Shown here one piece after another: positions 15,387 to 21,898 of a DNA stretch of 28,009 nt (the stretch's first letter is position 1; every line of letters begins with the position of its first letter). A model generated the notes under the pieces. That model saw only the letters and a list, made by a program, of their open reading frames with translations. It was not told the origin of the DNA and did not search any database. Made by a program: the position numbers and the translations under genes. The DNA comes from CAYYYG01 sp964476135 (GTDB taxonomy: Bacteria; Patescibacteriota; Microgenomatia; UBA1406; GWC2-37-13): assembly GCA_964476135.1 (NCBI GenBank), contig CAYYYG010000012.1:1-28009 (forward strand), given 5' to 3'.

Positions 15387-16251
15387 GAATGCTATCTGAT
15401 CGCTCAGTTATAGATGACAATATCATTGCAAATCCAGACCCCTTAGTGCTCCCGCCGGCTCCGGTAATTTTTGCCGCTCCGTATTTGTCTAGAGTACTAA
15501 GAAACCGCATCGTCGATGCGGAAACAACCCCGATAGACTCCAGAATTCGCTGATTTTCGGAAATACATTCAGCAAACAAAGAGAAATCTTCCTTAACAAG
15601 TGCGACCACCATTCGTTTCGTAACCCGCTCCATGTTCTCAAACAATGCCCTCATCGCAGTCGGATTCTTATTAAATTGCTTTCCCACCTGTGAGACCATG
15701 ACAGCAGTTGACTCGGCCGGTTTGCCGGTATCGATAAGAAACAGCCTCTCCTCTATCGTTTTTGGGATCTTGATATTCAGAGCTGAAATCGTTTTTAAAA
15801 ACTCAAATTCTTTACGATAATAAATCAACCCTCCCTGACAGGAAGCACTTACATCAACACCTGAAGGATTGGTGTGGAATTTTTTTTCAATTTGATAAGC
15901 GATGTCATTAACCGTATTTTTTTCTGGTATTTGACCGGTAAAATACTCATAAACGGCGGCTGCCCCGGCTACGGAGTAAGCAGCTGATGAGCCCATACCC
16001 CGGCCGCTTGGGATATTGGACTTTATAAGTAAATGCGGATCATTTTTTTGAAGATTTATGCCTTTTTTTTCGAGCCATTCCCTCACCTTCGAAATAACAT
16101 GCTCTGCACTCTTACTCTGTGAAGATTTTGCGGCTCCAGCTATAGAACAGGTTAACCTTTTTTTTATGGCAACGGCAAGCGCCGGCTTGCCATAAACAAC
16201 GCCATGCTCTCCAGACAGAATTATTTTTCCTGGTGCTGAATAAGAAATCAT
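15325..16251 (-). CDS. mvk: Mevalonate kinase (GHMP family)
   Basis: 308 residues, typical of archaeal-type mevalonate kinases. The N-terminus SAPGKIILSGEHGVVYGKPA is the family signature. The ATP-binding motif PSGRGMGSSAA covers 81-91, Asp133 (NPSGVDVSAS) is the likely catalytic base, and the C-terminal Gly-rich motif ITGAGGSTKGSG is present. It phosphorylates mevalonate with ATP. It is the last gene of the operon and starts inside the stop of the DUF35 gene (ATGA overlap). The enzymes that convert phosphomevalonate to IPP are not in the window. Related GHMP kinases are possible, but the operon makes mevalonate by far the best substrate. Confidence 0.94.
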   Translation of the reverse strand: MISYSAPGKIILSGEHGVVYGKPALAVAIKKRLTCSIAGAAKSSQSKSAEHVISKVREWLEKKGINLQKNDPHLLIKSNIPSGRGMGSSAAYSVAGAAAVYEYFTGQIPEKNTVNDIAYQIEKKFHTNPSGVDVSASCQGGLIYYRKEFEFLKTISALNIKIPKTIEERLFLIDTGKPAESTAVMVSQVGKQFNKNPTAMRALFENMERVTKRMVVALVKEDFSLFAECISENQRILESIGVVSASTMRFLSTLDKYGAAKITGAGGSTKGSGFAMILSSITERSDSIPNAFSLAVDYLGLIREQPAE

Positions 16252-16553
16252 TTCCGGACAAGCTTCAACTTCAGGCCGTAGGCGATAACCCCCTCACTGT
16301 CGGTTTTTCTTGCCTTCCGAAGAGTCACAGCTACTTTTTGACCGATCTTGATTTCCGCGGGTGTCGCGTCTACTATTTGACCAAACATTTTCGTACCATC
16401 ATCAAGCTTCACCAGTGCGACAGGATAAGGTGCATATGTTTTAAACTCGACACCGGCAACGACAATATTGGTCCATGTTAGGATAACCCCACGCTTGCCG
16501 AGATTCTCCCTTATTTCCTTTTGTCTTCTCCAAATCTTTACCGGACTGATCAT
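16248..16553 (-). CDS. DUF35 OB-fold protein of the thiolase/HMG-CoA synthase complex, lacking the zinc ribbon
   Basis: 101 residues: a helical N-terminus (SPVKIWRRQKEIRENLG) and then the OB fold (GVILTWTNIVVAG...PYPVALVKLDDG..FGQIVD...GQKVAVTLRK...GVIAYGLKLKLV). In archaea a DUF35 protein holds acetyl-CoA thiolase and HMG-CoA synthase together so that acetoacetyl-CoA is channelled; its place in this operon fits. DUF35 proteins usually have a rubredoxin-like ribbon with two Cys pairs between the helix and the OB fold. Here there is no Cys at all and the helix leads straight into the OB fold. The gene is separated from the thiolase by 110 bases with palindromes and overlaps mvk by four bases. 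Confidence 0.82.
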   Translation of the reverse strand: MISPVKIWRRQKEIRENLGKRGVILTWTNIVVAGVEFKTYAPYPVALVKLDDGTKMFGQIVDATPAEIKIGQKVAVTLRKARKTDSEGVIAYGLKLKLVRK

Positions 16554-16587
16554 AAATAACAGAAACTTATATTAAAAATTATTTATT

Positions 16588-16652
16588 CCCCGAGTGGAGT
16601 CCCGATCATGATCGGGACGGAATCGAGGGGCTCAACACCTCGACAGGCTCGG
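16588..16652. repeat. Nested palindromic intergenic element (REP-like)
   Basis: Between the thiolase and DUF35 genes. It contains the perfect 20-base palindrome GTCCCGATCATGATCGGGAC (16599-16618), a second hairpin CGAGG/CCTCG (16624-16628 with 16638-16642), and an outer CCGAG/CTCGG pair (16590-16594 with 16648-16652). It may be a mobile REP-type repeat or an mRNA-processing or stability element inside the operon. It is not a standard terminator because no T-run follows on the minus strand. Confidence 0.6.
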
Positions 16653-16663
16653 TGTAAAAAAAA

Positions 16664-17812
16664 CTAAACTCCCAATATCGTCACAACCGCCGTACCACCC
16701 GATCCGCCGACATTATGCGCCAGCCCGTATTTTGCCCCTTTAACCTGTCTCGATGTCGCCTGACCACTAAGCTGCATATAAAGCTCACCTAATTGTTTAA
16801 TGCCTGTTGCTCCGACCGGATGTCCGGCTGCTTTAAGGCCGCCTGATGGGTTCACTATGATTCTCCCACCGTTGCCAAGCTGGGTTACGTACTGAGCGGA
16901 TTCCGCCCCGCCACGGCCTTTTTTCCAGAAACCGAGATCTTCCATCGCCAGTATTTCGGCGATCGTAAAACAGTCATGCACCTCGGCAACATCGATATCG
17001 GCTGCTGTAATACCCGCTTCCTTATATGCTTTTTTCGAGGCGATTACGGTGGCCTTAAGCTCATCGAGCCTGGCGCGACCGGCAAGGCTGATTGTGTCCG
17101 TTGCCACTTCACAGGCTAAAACATGTGGGCGATTACGATAATTTTTACATAACGACTTGTCGTTTGAAAGTATTAAAGCCGCCGCGCCGTCTGAGATAGG
17201 CGAACTGTCCAATACTTTTATCGGATCAGCAACATATGGGCTTTTAAGAACCTGATCCATAGTTATCTTTCTTCGAAACTGCGCTTTATCGTTAAGACTG
17301 CCGTGATAGTGATTCTTAACCGCAATATGCGCCATACTCTCCTCGGTATACTTATATTTTTCCAGATAATATCTGGCCATCATGCCGTAGAGCCCGGGGA
17401 AGGTAAGTCCGGCTTCCTGTTCTTCGCCGGACGCAGCGGATGCCAGCGCCGATGTAACCTGATCGGGGGAGGCGTCGTTCTGCTTCTCTGCACCAACGAC
17501 CAAAACCGTTTTATTATTGCCCGCAATATACTGTGTTGCCAAATGGAATGCAGAGCCTCCGGAAGCGCAGGCAGCCTCGACTCTGAAAATAGGAATATTC
17601 ACACCCATTATTTCGGCAATCTTGCCTGTTGCATGCAGGTTGTTCTCAAGAACTCCGCCCATCATATTGGCATAAAAAATCGCATCTATTTTGCGGCTCT
17701 CGAGCTTTGTTTCCTTCAATACTCCAAATATCGCCTCAGCGGCAAGATCGTATAATGAACGCTCCCAGAGCTCACCGAATTTGGTTGAATAATAACCGAT
17801 AATTTCACTCAT
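16664..17812 (-). CDS. Acetyl-CoA C-acetyltransferase (archaeal/SCP-x-type thiolase)
   Basis: 382 residues. VEAACASGGSAF gives the nucleophilic Cys82, EVHDCFTIAE gives His279, and GGLKAAGHPVGATG gives His331; these are the three catalytic signatures of thiolases. Length and signatures are of the archaeal/SCP-x type rather than the bacterial AtoB type. It condenses two acetyl-CoA to acetoacetyl-CoA, an unfavourable step that is pulled forward by handing the product to HMG-CoA synthase. Its start overlaps the HMG-CoA synthase stop by four bases (17809-17812), and the DUF35 partner follows, so the three subunits would be made together. Confidence 0.94.
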   Translation of the reverse strand: MSEIIGYYSTKFGELWERSLYDLAAEAIFGVLKETKLESRKIDAIFYANMMGGVLENNLHATGKIAEIMGVNIPIFRVEAACASGGSAFHLATQYIAGNNKTVLVVGAEKQNDASPDQVTSALASAASGEEQEAGLTFPGLYGMMARYYLEKYKYTEESMAHIAVKNHYHGSLNDKAQFRRKITMDQVLKSPYVADPIKVLDSSPISDGAAALILSNDKSLCKNYRNRPHVLACEVATDTISLAGRARLDELKATVIASKKAYKEAGITAADIDVAEVHDCFTIAEILAMEDLGFWKKGRGGAESAQYVTQLGNGGRIIVNPSGGLKAAGHPVGATGIKQLGELYMQLSGQATSRQVKGAKYGLAHNVGGSGGTAVVTILGV

Positions 17813-18828
17813 ATAATTCCCATAAACTTCAAATATGTCGGATAATCGATAAATATCGGATCAGCACATGCTTCCCTAAATGAACAGCGTACTTTTTCCA
17901 GGTTTTTTGTGACCCGGAAAATAAATGCATCCGAGCCAGCGCCCGATCCGTAAGAAGCAAAAAAAATCAGGTCCCCCGTTTGTGCAACATCGAGCACCTG
18001 TGCCAGTCCAAGAAGCGCCGAGGCGGTATAGGAGTTACCTAAATTAACAACAGACAGAGATGGTTTTACCTGCGACTCGGAAAAGCCGAGCGAGCGGGAA
18101 ACCTGAAGCGGAAACTTGCCGTTTGGCATATGAAAAACTCCGTACTTGAAATCGGACGGCTTCATTTTTGTTCGAGTCAACAGTATCTCGGATGCGTTTT
18201 TGACATGCTGAAAATATGCCGGCACGCCGGTAAAACGACCGCCGTGCGAGGGGTAGCGCATGCCGTCACGCCGCCAAAAATCTGGAGTGTCTGAGGAATA
18301 GGAGGTGCAGTCGATAATTTCTATGGCCACATTTTTGTCTCCTAATATGAATGATGCAGAACCGGAGGCGGCGGTGTATTCAAGAGGATCATGCGGCCGG
18401 CCGGTGGCTTTATCGGAAGCAGTCACCAGACAATAATCGGTAAATCCTGACTTTATCAGTGAATTACCGGCGATCATGGCGCCCGTTGCTGCTTTACAGG
18501 CAAACTGTGTATCGAATGCCAAGTAATTATTCGGAATTCCCAAAAATTCAGCCAGGGTGGTTGAGGTTGGGTTCACGGCATAAGGATGCGATTCCGATCC
18601 GACAAATACTGCACCGATTTTTTTGGGGTTTATTTTATCTCCGATTGCCATCGAAGCTGACTCATAGGCCATAGTCAGCGAATCTTCGTCGGGCCCGCCT
18701 ACTGCTTTTTCCTTTATATTAAGTGCTCCTTCTATATCGGCTCCCTTTTTCTTCCAGATTGCGGCAATCTCAGCCGCCTTTATGCGGTAGCGCGGAACGT
18801 AAAATCCGTATGAGACAATTCCTGTCAT
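17809..18828 (-). CDS. Hydroxymethylglutaryl-CoA synthase (archaeal type)
   Basis: 339 residues. The catalytic set is visible: Glu79 in VGSESHPYAVNP, the nucleophile Cys111 in QFACKAATGA, and His233 in VFHMPNGKFP. The YVPRYRI start and the GSYGSGAGSDAFIF-like C-terminus (ASYGSGAGSDAFIFR) agree with archaeal enzymes. It condenses acetyl-CoA with acetoacetyl-CoA to HMG-CoA. The ATG at 18828 follows a 72-base spacer carrying a REP-like hairpin after the reductase gene. It is coupled to the thiolase by an ATGA overlap. Confidence 0.95.
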   Translation of the reverse strand: MTGIVSYGFYVPRYRIKAAEIAAIWKKKGADIEGALNIKEKAVGGPDEDSLTMAYESASMAIGDKINPKKIGAVFVGSESHPYAVNPTSTTLAEFLGIPNNYLAFDTQFACKAATGAMIAGNSLIKSGFTDYCLVTASDKATGRPHDPLEYTAASGSASFILGDKNVAIEIIDCTSYSSDTPDFWRRDGMRYPSHGGRFTGVPAYFQHVKNASEILLTRTKMKPSDFKYGVFHMPNGKFPLQVSRSLGFSESQVKPSLSVVNLGNSYTASALLGLAQVLDVAQTGDLIFFASYGSGAGSDAFIFRVTKNLEKVRCSFREACADPIFIDYPTYLKFMGII

Positions 18829-18845
18829 ATGTTTATATTAATGTC

Positions 18846-18865
18846 ATTCCCGCGAATGCGGGAAT
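18846..18865. repeat. REP-like hairpin ATTCCCGC-GAAT-GCGGGAAT
   Basis: An eight-base stem with a four-base loop, preceded by TGTC and followed by CC, in the 72 bases between the HMG-CoA reductase and synthase genes. The core resembles the dispersed ATTCCCGCG...CGGGAAT palindromes seen in many bacterial genomes. Only one copy occurs here. It could be a dispersed repeat or could tune expression within the operon. Confidence 0.65.
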
Positions 18866-18900
18866 CCATAAATCCTACAATTCACGTTTTTATAGATAGC

Positions 18901-20019
18901 TTATCTACCCAACTTCTTGTGCGCCCGGGCGAGGGTGTGTTCGGCAAGCGAGGCCATAAGCGACAATTCGCCTGCCAAAACGGCTGCGCCGGCAATTTTT
19001 ACCAGTCCATACACATCTGAAAATCCAGTGACTGTGATCGCCTCCCGCTGTGTTTTAAGCTTCGTACCGCCGCCGACTGCGGCCATAAGCACGGCAGGTA
19101 AATTAACCGACATATATAAATTGCCGCTTTCGGTGACACGGAAGGTGGTTATGCCGTGGCTTCCCTCGACTACATGCGCAAGATCCTGCCCTGTTGCAGC
19201 ATAATAAGCAGCGATTATATTTGCATAATGCGCATTAAATCCGATCGCACCGCTTATAGCAGAGCCGACCATGCATTTACCCAGCCAAACATCGAAGATA
19301 TCTTTTGGCGTTGTTTTAAGTATTTTGGTAACGATATCTTTTTTTATAGTGATGTCAGCCGAAACCGAAAACCCCCGCTCCTTAATAAAATTCAGCCAGG
19401 ATGGTTTTTTATCTATATCATAGTTGCCGGCAACTGAAAGGCAATGTATGCCTGTTTCATGCTCTATAAGCTCCGCAATCGCCTGGGTTGCTATAGTCGC
19501 CATATTCATACCCATCGCCTCATCGGTATCATAGGAGAATCGCACAAACACATATTCACCTACCCGCTTTATATCGGCCTGCAAATATTTCAGGTGATGC
19601 GATGTTGATTCGGCATGAGCCTTAAGGTGCGCCTCGTGTTCGCGGATCCATTTTTCAAGCGTCATCCCCTCCCGAGCGGATTTTACCCGAAAAACAGGGC
19701 CGCGGGTGGTGCCAGGACGGATTATTATAACATCCACACCTCCCGACTCCGCAATAACACGGCAGCCGCGGTTGACCGAGGCAACAAGCGCCCCTTCGGT
19801 TGTTGCAAGTGGAATGAAATGACCGCTTTTATCATCGGAAAACACAACCGGACCGGCTATCCCGAGGGGCAGAGTCACCGCGCCCACCAGATTTTCGCAA
19901 TGCACCGATTTTTCTTCATCGATAAAGGATTTCTTAATCCCCGCAATCGATGTTTGCTGAGCCGACTCGATTATCTCCGCCCGCTCTATGTAATCTTTAG
20001 CTTCACGCAAATTACGCAT
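18901..20019 (-). CDS. hmgA: HMG-CoA reductase, class I
   Basis: 372 residues, soluble catalytic domain only. ENLVGAVTLPLGIAGP opens the domain, and ATTEGALVASVNRG contains the catalytic Glu75. DEAMGMNM is a cofactor segment, DKKPSW contains the catalytic Lys204/205, GQDLAH contains Asp279, and the C-terminal LARAHKK contains His367. These are class I features, so NADPH is the expected cofactor. It reduces HMG-CoA to mevalonate, the committed step. It is the first gene of the operon. Upstream, TAATAA sits six bases before the ATG in the leaderless geometry seen elsewhere, but the -35 is poor, so the promoter is unproven. Confidence 0.95.
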   Translation of the reverse strand: MRNLREAKDYIERAEIIESAQQTSIAGIKKSFIDEEKSVHCENLVGAVTLPLGIAGPVVFSDDKSGHFIPLATTEGALVASVNRGCRVIAESGGVDVIIIRPGTTRGPVFRVKSAREGMTLEKWIREHEAHLKAHAESTSHHLKYLQADIKRVGEYVFVRFSYDTDEAMGMNMATIATQAIAELIEHETGIHCLSVAGNYDIDKKPSWLNFIKERGFSVSADITIKKDIVTKILKTTPKDIFDVWLGKCMVGSAISGAIGFNAHYANIIAAYYAATGQDLAHVVEGSHGITTFRVTESGNLYMSVNLPAVLMAAVGGGTKLKTQREAITVTGFSDVYGLVKIAGAAVLAGELSLMASLAEHTLARAHKKLGR

Positions 20020-20068
20020 AATATTTTATTAGTCGGGTAGAAACCACAAATCATTCTAGTGTTAAATT

Positions 20069-20097
20069 TTGACAATAGGTAATTATTGACCTAATAC
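20069..20097 (+). promoter_or_regulatory. Strong sigma70-type promoter 1 of an intergenic transcript
   Basis: TTGACA (20069-20074), a 17-base spacer and TAATAC (20092-20097). The predicted start is near 20104. It reads away from the mevalonate operon into a stretch with no convincing ORF for 400 bases. AGGT...ACCT flanks the spacer as an imperfect inverted repeat (20078-20093) that could be an operator. Confidence 0.6.
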
Positions 20098-20111
20098 AGA
20101 TAGGGATAAAC

Positions 20112-20140
20112 TTGACTATTTATCTTATAATATGTAGAAT
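20112..20140 (+). promoter_or_regulatory. Sigma70-type promoter 2, in tandem
   Basis: TTGACT (20112-20117), a 17-base spacer and TAGAAT (20135-20140); predicted start near 20147. Two consensus-like promoters 43 bases apart on the same strand, both ahead of the structured segment at 20168-20289, suggest a deliberately transcribed RNA. Confidence 0.5.
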
Positions 20141-20167
20141 ATACATACCGCTCTTTAAAAAAACGCA

Positions 20168-20289
20168 ATCATAGGGAGTTATACCGGAGTAAATCTTGAT
20201 ATATTTAGATTCAATCTTTTCTATTGCAGAAAAGTAAATAATGAACTAATTAATAATCAAAAATTTGCTTCGGGATCGTCTCCCTATGA
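20168..20289 (+). ncRNA. Candidate structured non-coding RNA
   Basis: A perfect 10-bp outer stem joins TCATAGGGAG (20168-20177) to CTCCCTATGA (20280-20289). After an internal loop (20178-20182 and 20274-20279) a second 11-bp stem with two G-U pairs joins CCGGAGTAAAT (20183-20193) to ATTTGCTTCGG (20263-20273). Within the terminal region CTTTTC/GAAAAG forms a six-bp hairpin around a seven-base loop. The rod-like fold lies just downstream of two tandem promoters. Size and shape recall regulatory RNAs such as 6S RNA, but I cannot match a known family, and the ends are only the limits of the stem. Confidence 0.5.
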
Positions 20290-20318
20290 CTACATCAAAT
20301 TTTACTTAATAGTAATGG

Positions 20319-20388
20319 TTGATGGTATTTTGGTTATGAAAACTCATACCCATGATACCATCAATCATAACCTATAATATTGATGGTA
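20319..20388. repeat. Interleaved inverted repeats and start of a possible 61-base tandem repeat at a contig end
   Basis: TTGATGGTAT (20319-20328) pairs with ATACCATCAA (20355-20364), and GGTTATGA (20332-20339) pairs with TCATAACC (20365-20372). The order A-B-A'-B' is that of a pseudoknot or of two alternative hairpins. TTGATGGTA returns at 20380-20388, 61 bases after its first copy, and then the sequence stops in N. This suggests a tandem array that broke the assembly. Confidence 0.6.
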
Positions 20389-20488
20389 NNNNNNNNNNNN
20401 NNNNNNNNNNNNNNNNNNNNNNNNNNNNNNNNNNNNNNNNNNNNNNNNNNNNNNNNNNNNNNNNNNNNNNNNNNNNNNNNNNNNNNNN
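20389..20488. other. Assembly gap, 100 N
   Basis: Exactly 100 N, a conventional placeholder, so the true size is unknown. The left side ends inside a repeat; the right side opens inside a reading frame. Confidence 0.99.
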
Positions 20489-20518
20489 GTTGTATTCGCG
20501 ACACCGGGAGGAAATTTT

Positions 20519-20767
20519 TTGACCGATCTACGCAATTTGCTGGCAAACCTGTATCCTGAAGTGGAGTCGATCAGACGTGTCTTAACTGACTCAAAAATTA
20601 ATGCTTCTGCGGTCCAACTGAGCGGCAGCGCTATCAATATGTGGCACAGCGTTCTAACTGAGGCCGAAAAAGTCGGCCTAGTTGGCAACATTATTGCTAC
20701 GGCTCGTGGCACCTATTCGTACAAAATCGACCAGTTGCTGGCGCGATACGGGGTCACCCTGATGTAG
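20519..20767 (+). CDS. EAD1-like effector-associated domain protein, stand-alone or C-terminal fragment
   Basis: 82 residues from TTG at 20519, with a strong ribosome site GGGAGGAAA just upstream (20505-20513), unlike most genes here. The frame is also open back to the gap (codes VVFATPGGNF), so the real protein may be longer. The sequence is all-helical: TDLRNLLANLYPEVESIRRVLTD, then VQLSGSAINMWHSVL and TEAEKVGLVGNIIATA. It resembles the EAD1 adaptor domain (L..LYP...SIRRV..DAG....I...GSA...W..IL.EA...G....L), known mainly from NTP-dependent conflict systems of multicellular bacteria, where it links effectors to their regulators. No effector domain is visible; it could be in the gap. Confidence 0.6.
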   Translation: MTDLRNLLANLYPEVESIRRVLTDSKINASAVQLSGSAINMWHSVLTEAEKVGLVGNIIATARGTYSYKIDQLLARYGVTLM

Positions 20768-20793
20768 TTCCGCACATAGCGGATGGAGACGAT

Positions 20794-20867
20794 CGGGAAG
20801 TGTACGATGTTTGCTGGATTTATCCGGCAGGCGCCCAATAAGGCGCTGTAAAACATCTCACTTCTCG
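20794..20867. repeat. Three-way-junction palindrome downstream of the EAD1-like gene
   Basis: The outer stem CGGGAAGTG/CACTTCTCG (20794-20802 with 20859-20867, one G-U) continues, after a small bulge, as GATGTTT/AAACATC (20806-20812 with 20851-20857). It encloses two hairpins: GCTGGA-TTTA-TCCGGC (20813-20828) and GCGCC-CAATAA-GGCGC (20831-20846). The 74 bases thus fold almost fully as a three-way junction. There is no T-run for a terminator. It may be a structured RNA, or a folded DNA site recognised by a recombinase or replication protein. Confidence 0.55.
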
Positions 20868-20937
20868 GAATCTTCATTAGAACAAATTTCATAACTGAAA
20901 AATAAAAAGAATATTTTTAATTTATTAACACAAGCCC

Positions 20938-21186
20938 ATGACCACATCTGAAAAATGCCCTGTTGCTCATTTGTGCAGCCAGGTAGAAAATTACGGAGAA
21001 ATGAGCGTAAACGACAAACAGGCTTTGGTCTGGCAGTTATTAACAAATCTGTGGAGAGAAGGCAACATTTCCCAGTTTGCCTACTGTTCCGGCATGGGCG
21101 GAAAACAGCCCAATGACTGTGTAATCACCAATTGCGGATTCCAGGATATAAATAATCTTACATTAAGCCCTCAGCCGAAAAAATAA
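20938..21186 (+). CDS. Hypothetical small cysteine-containing protein
   Basis: 82 residues, no signal peptide or membrane segment. Five Cys residues (about positions 7, 13, 50, 61, 66) flank a predicted amphipathic helix (DKQALVWQLLTNLWREG). The spacing CPVAHLC...C...C-x4-C could bind a metal. The family is not recognised. No Shine-Dalgarno site precedes the ATG; TATTAA lies nine bases upstream. It sits between the three-way-junction element and a convergent membrane protein gene whose stop is ten bases away. It could belong with the EAD1-like gene or be unrelated. Confidence 0.5.
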   Translation: MTTSEKCPVAHLCSQVENYGEMSVNDKQALVWQLLTNLWREGNISQFAYCSGMGGKQPNDCVITNCGFQDINNLTLSPQPKK

Positions 21187-21195
21187 CTTAGATAT

Positions 21196-21798
21196 TCATA
21201 TAAAGGGCACCCGGAAAATTTTGAGAAAATACATCGCGAGGGTATAGGGGATAAATAGCGTTGTGTAAAGCATGATCAAAAAAATAATCCTCGGGAAATT
21301 GAACTTGGTGGCGAAGCGCACCGCCAAATAAAATAAAATCAGCTTCCAAAGCAGCAGGCTTACGGAATAGCTTATAAACAAAATGCTGAAAGTTTTTCCA
21401 AGAATCGACATGGTTCGCGGCGGAGGTATCAGGCGGTATAGGGCCGAATTAGTCACAAACCACAGTAATGTCGGCAGCAGCGTGTAGGTAAAAGTAAATA
21501 AAAATGGCTTCAGCTTCAATCGCCTGTCCCAAATATGCGAGACGCTAAAAAAGAACAATATCATCCCCGAAAAACCGAGAAAGAAAAAAAAAGGTGCAAT
21601 AAGATCGGTCGTTATTATCCCCCGGACGCGCCTGGCAAACTGAAAATACAAACTGACGGAAGTTAATATAATAACAATCTGCAGAAAATCGTTTTCTTCG
21701 CTGATTTTTCGCATTGTGCGGTAAGGGGAAAAAATGAGCAAAATAAAACGCCTAACTACAATGGCTGCGGAGGCGGAAACGTTTATGAATACTTTCTT
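21196..21798 (-). CDS. Polytopic membrane protein, C-terminal part (Yip1-like), 5' end in gap
   Basis: About 200 residues up to the gap. There are five or six hydrophobic helices, with a start of the visible part (KKVFINVSASAAIVVRRFILLIFSPYRTMRKI) that resembles Yip1-type membrane proteins, whose first cytoplasmic stretch precedes a helical bundle. Reading through the N stretch joins it in frame with the segment at 21899-22122. However, the gap length is a placeholder, so that fusion is not supported. It may be a separate gene downstream of the sigma/anti-sigma pair or the C-terminal part of one large protein. Confidence 0.55.
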   Translation of the reverse strand, partial: KKVFINVSASAAIVVRRFILLIFSPYRTMRKISEENDFLQIVIILTSVSLYFQFARRVRGIITTDLIAPFFFFLGFSGMILFFFSVSHIWDRRLKLKPFLFTFTYTLLPTLLWFVTNSALYRLIPPPRTMSILGKTFSILFISYSVSLLLWKLILFYLAVRFATKFNFPRIIFLIMLYTTLFIPYTLAMYFLKIFRVPFI

Positions 21799-21898
21799 NN
21801 NNNNNNNNNNNNNNNNNNNNNNNNNNNNNNNNNNNNNNNNNNNNNNNNNNNNNNNNNNNNNNNNNNNNNNNNNNNNNNNNNNNNNNNNNNNNNNNNNN
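21799..21898. other. Assembly gap, 100 N
   Basis: A second 100-N placeholder, inside or between coding regions on the minus strand. The size and the reading frame across it are unknown. Together with the first gap it isolates 20489-21798 as a separate contig. Confidence 0.99.

Noticed and set aside
16588..16652. Rho-independent terminator within the mevalonate operon
   Set aside because: No T-run follows on the transcribed strand; the downstream DUF35 and mevalonate kinase genes have no obvious promoter of their own.
20196..20237. 13-codon leader peptide starting with TTG after GGAG
   Set aside because: Too short and it lies within the paired RNA stem; no regulated gene follows directly.
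20319..20388. CRISPR array
   Set aside because: The repeated elements are inverted and interleaved with a 61-base period, without direct repeats separated by unique spacers, and no cas genes are present.
20794..20867. Integron attC site
   Set aside because: No GTTRRRY/RYYYAAC core sites and the fold is a three-way junction, not a single imperfect hairpin; no integrase is nearby.
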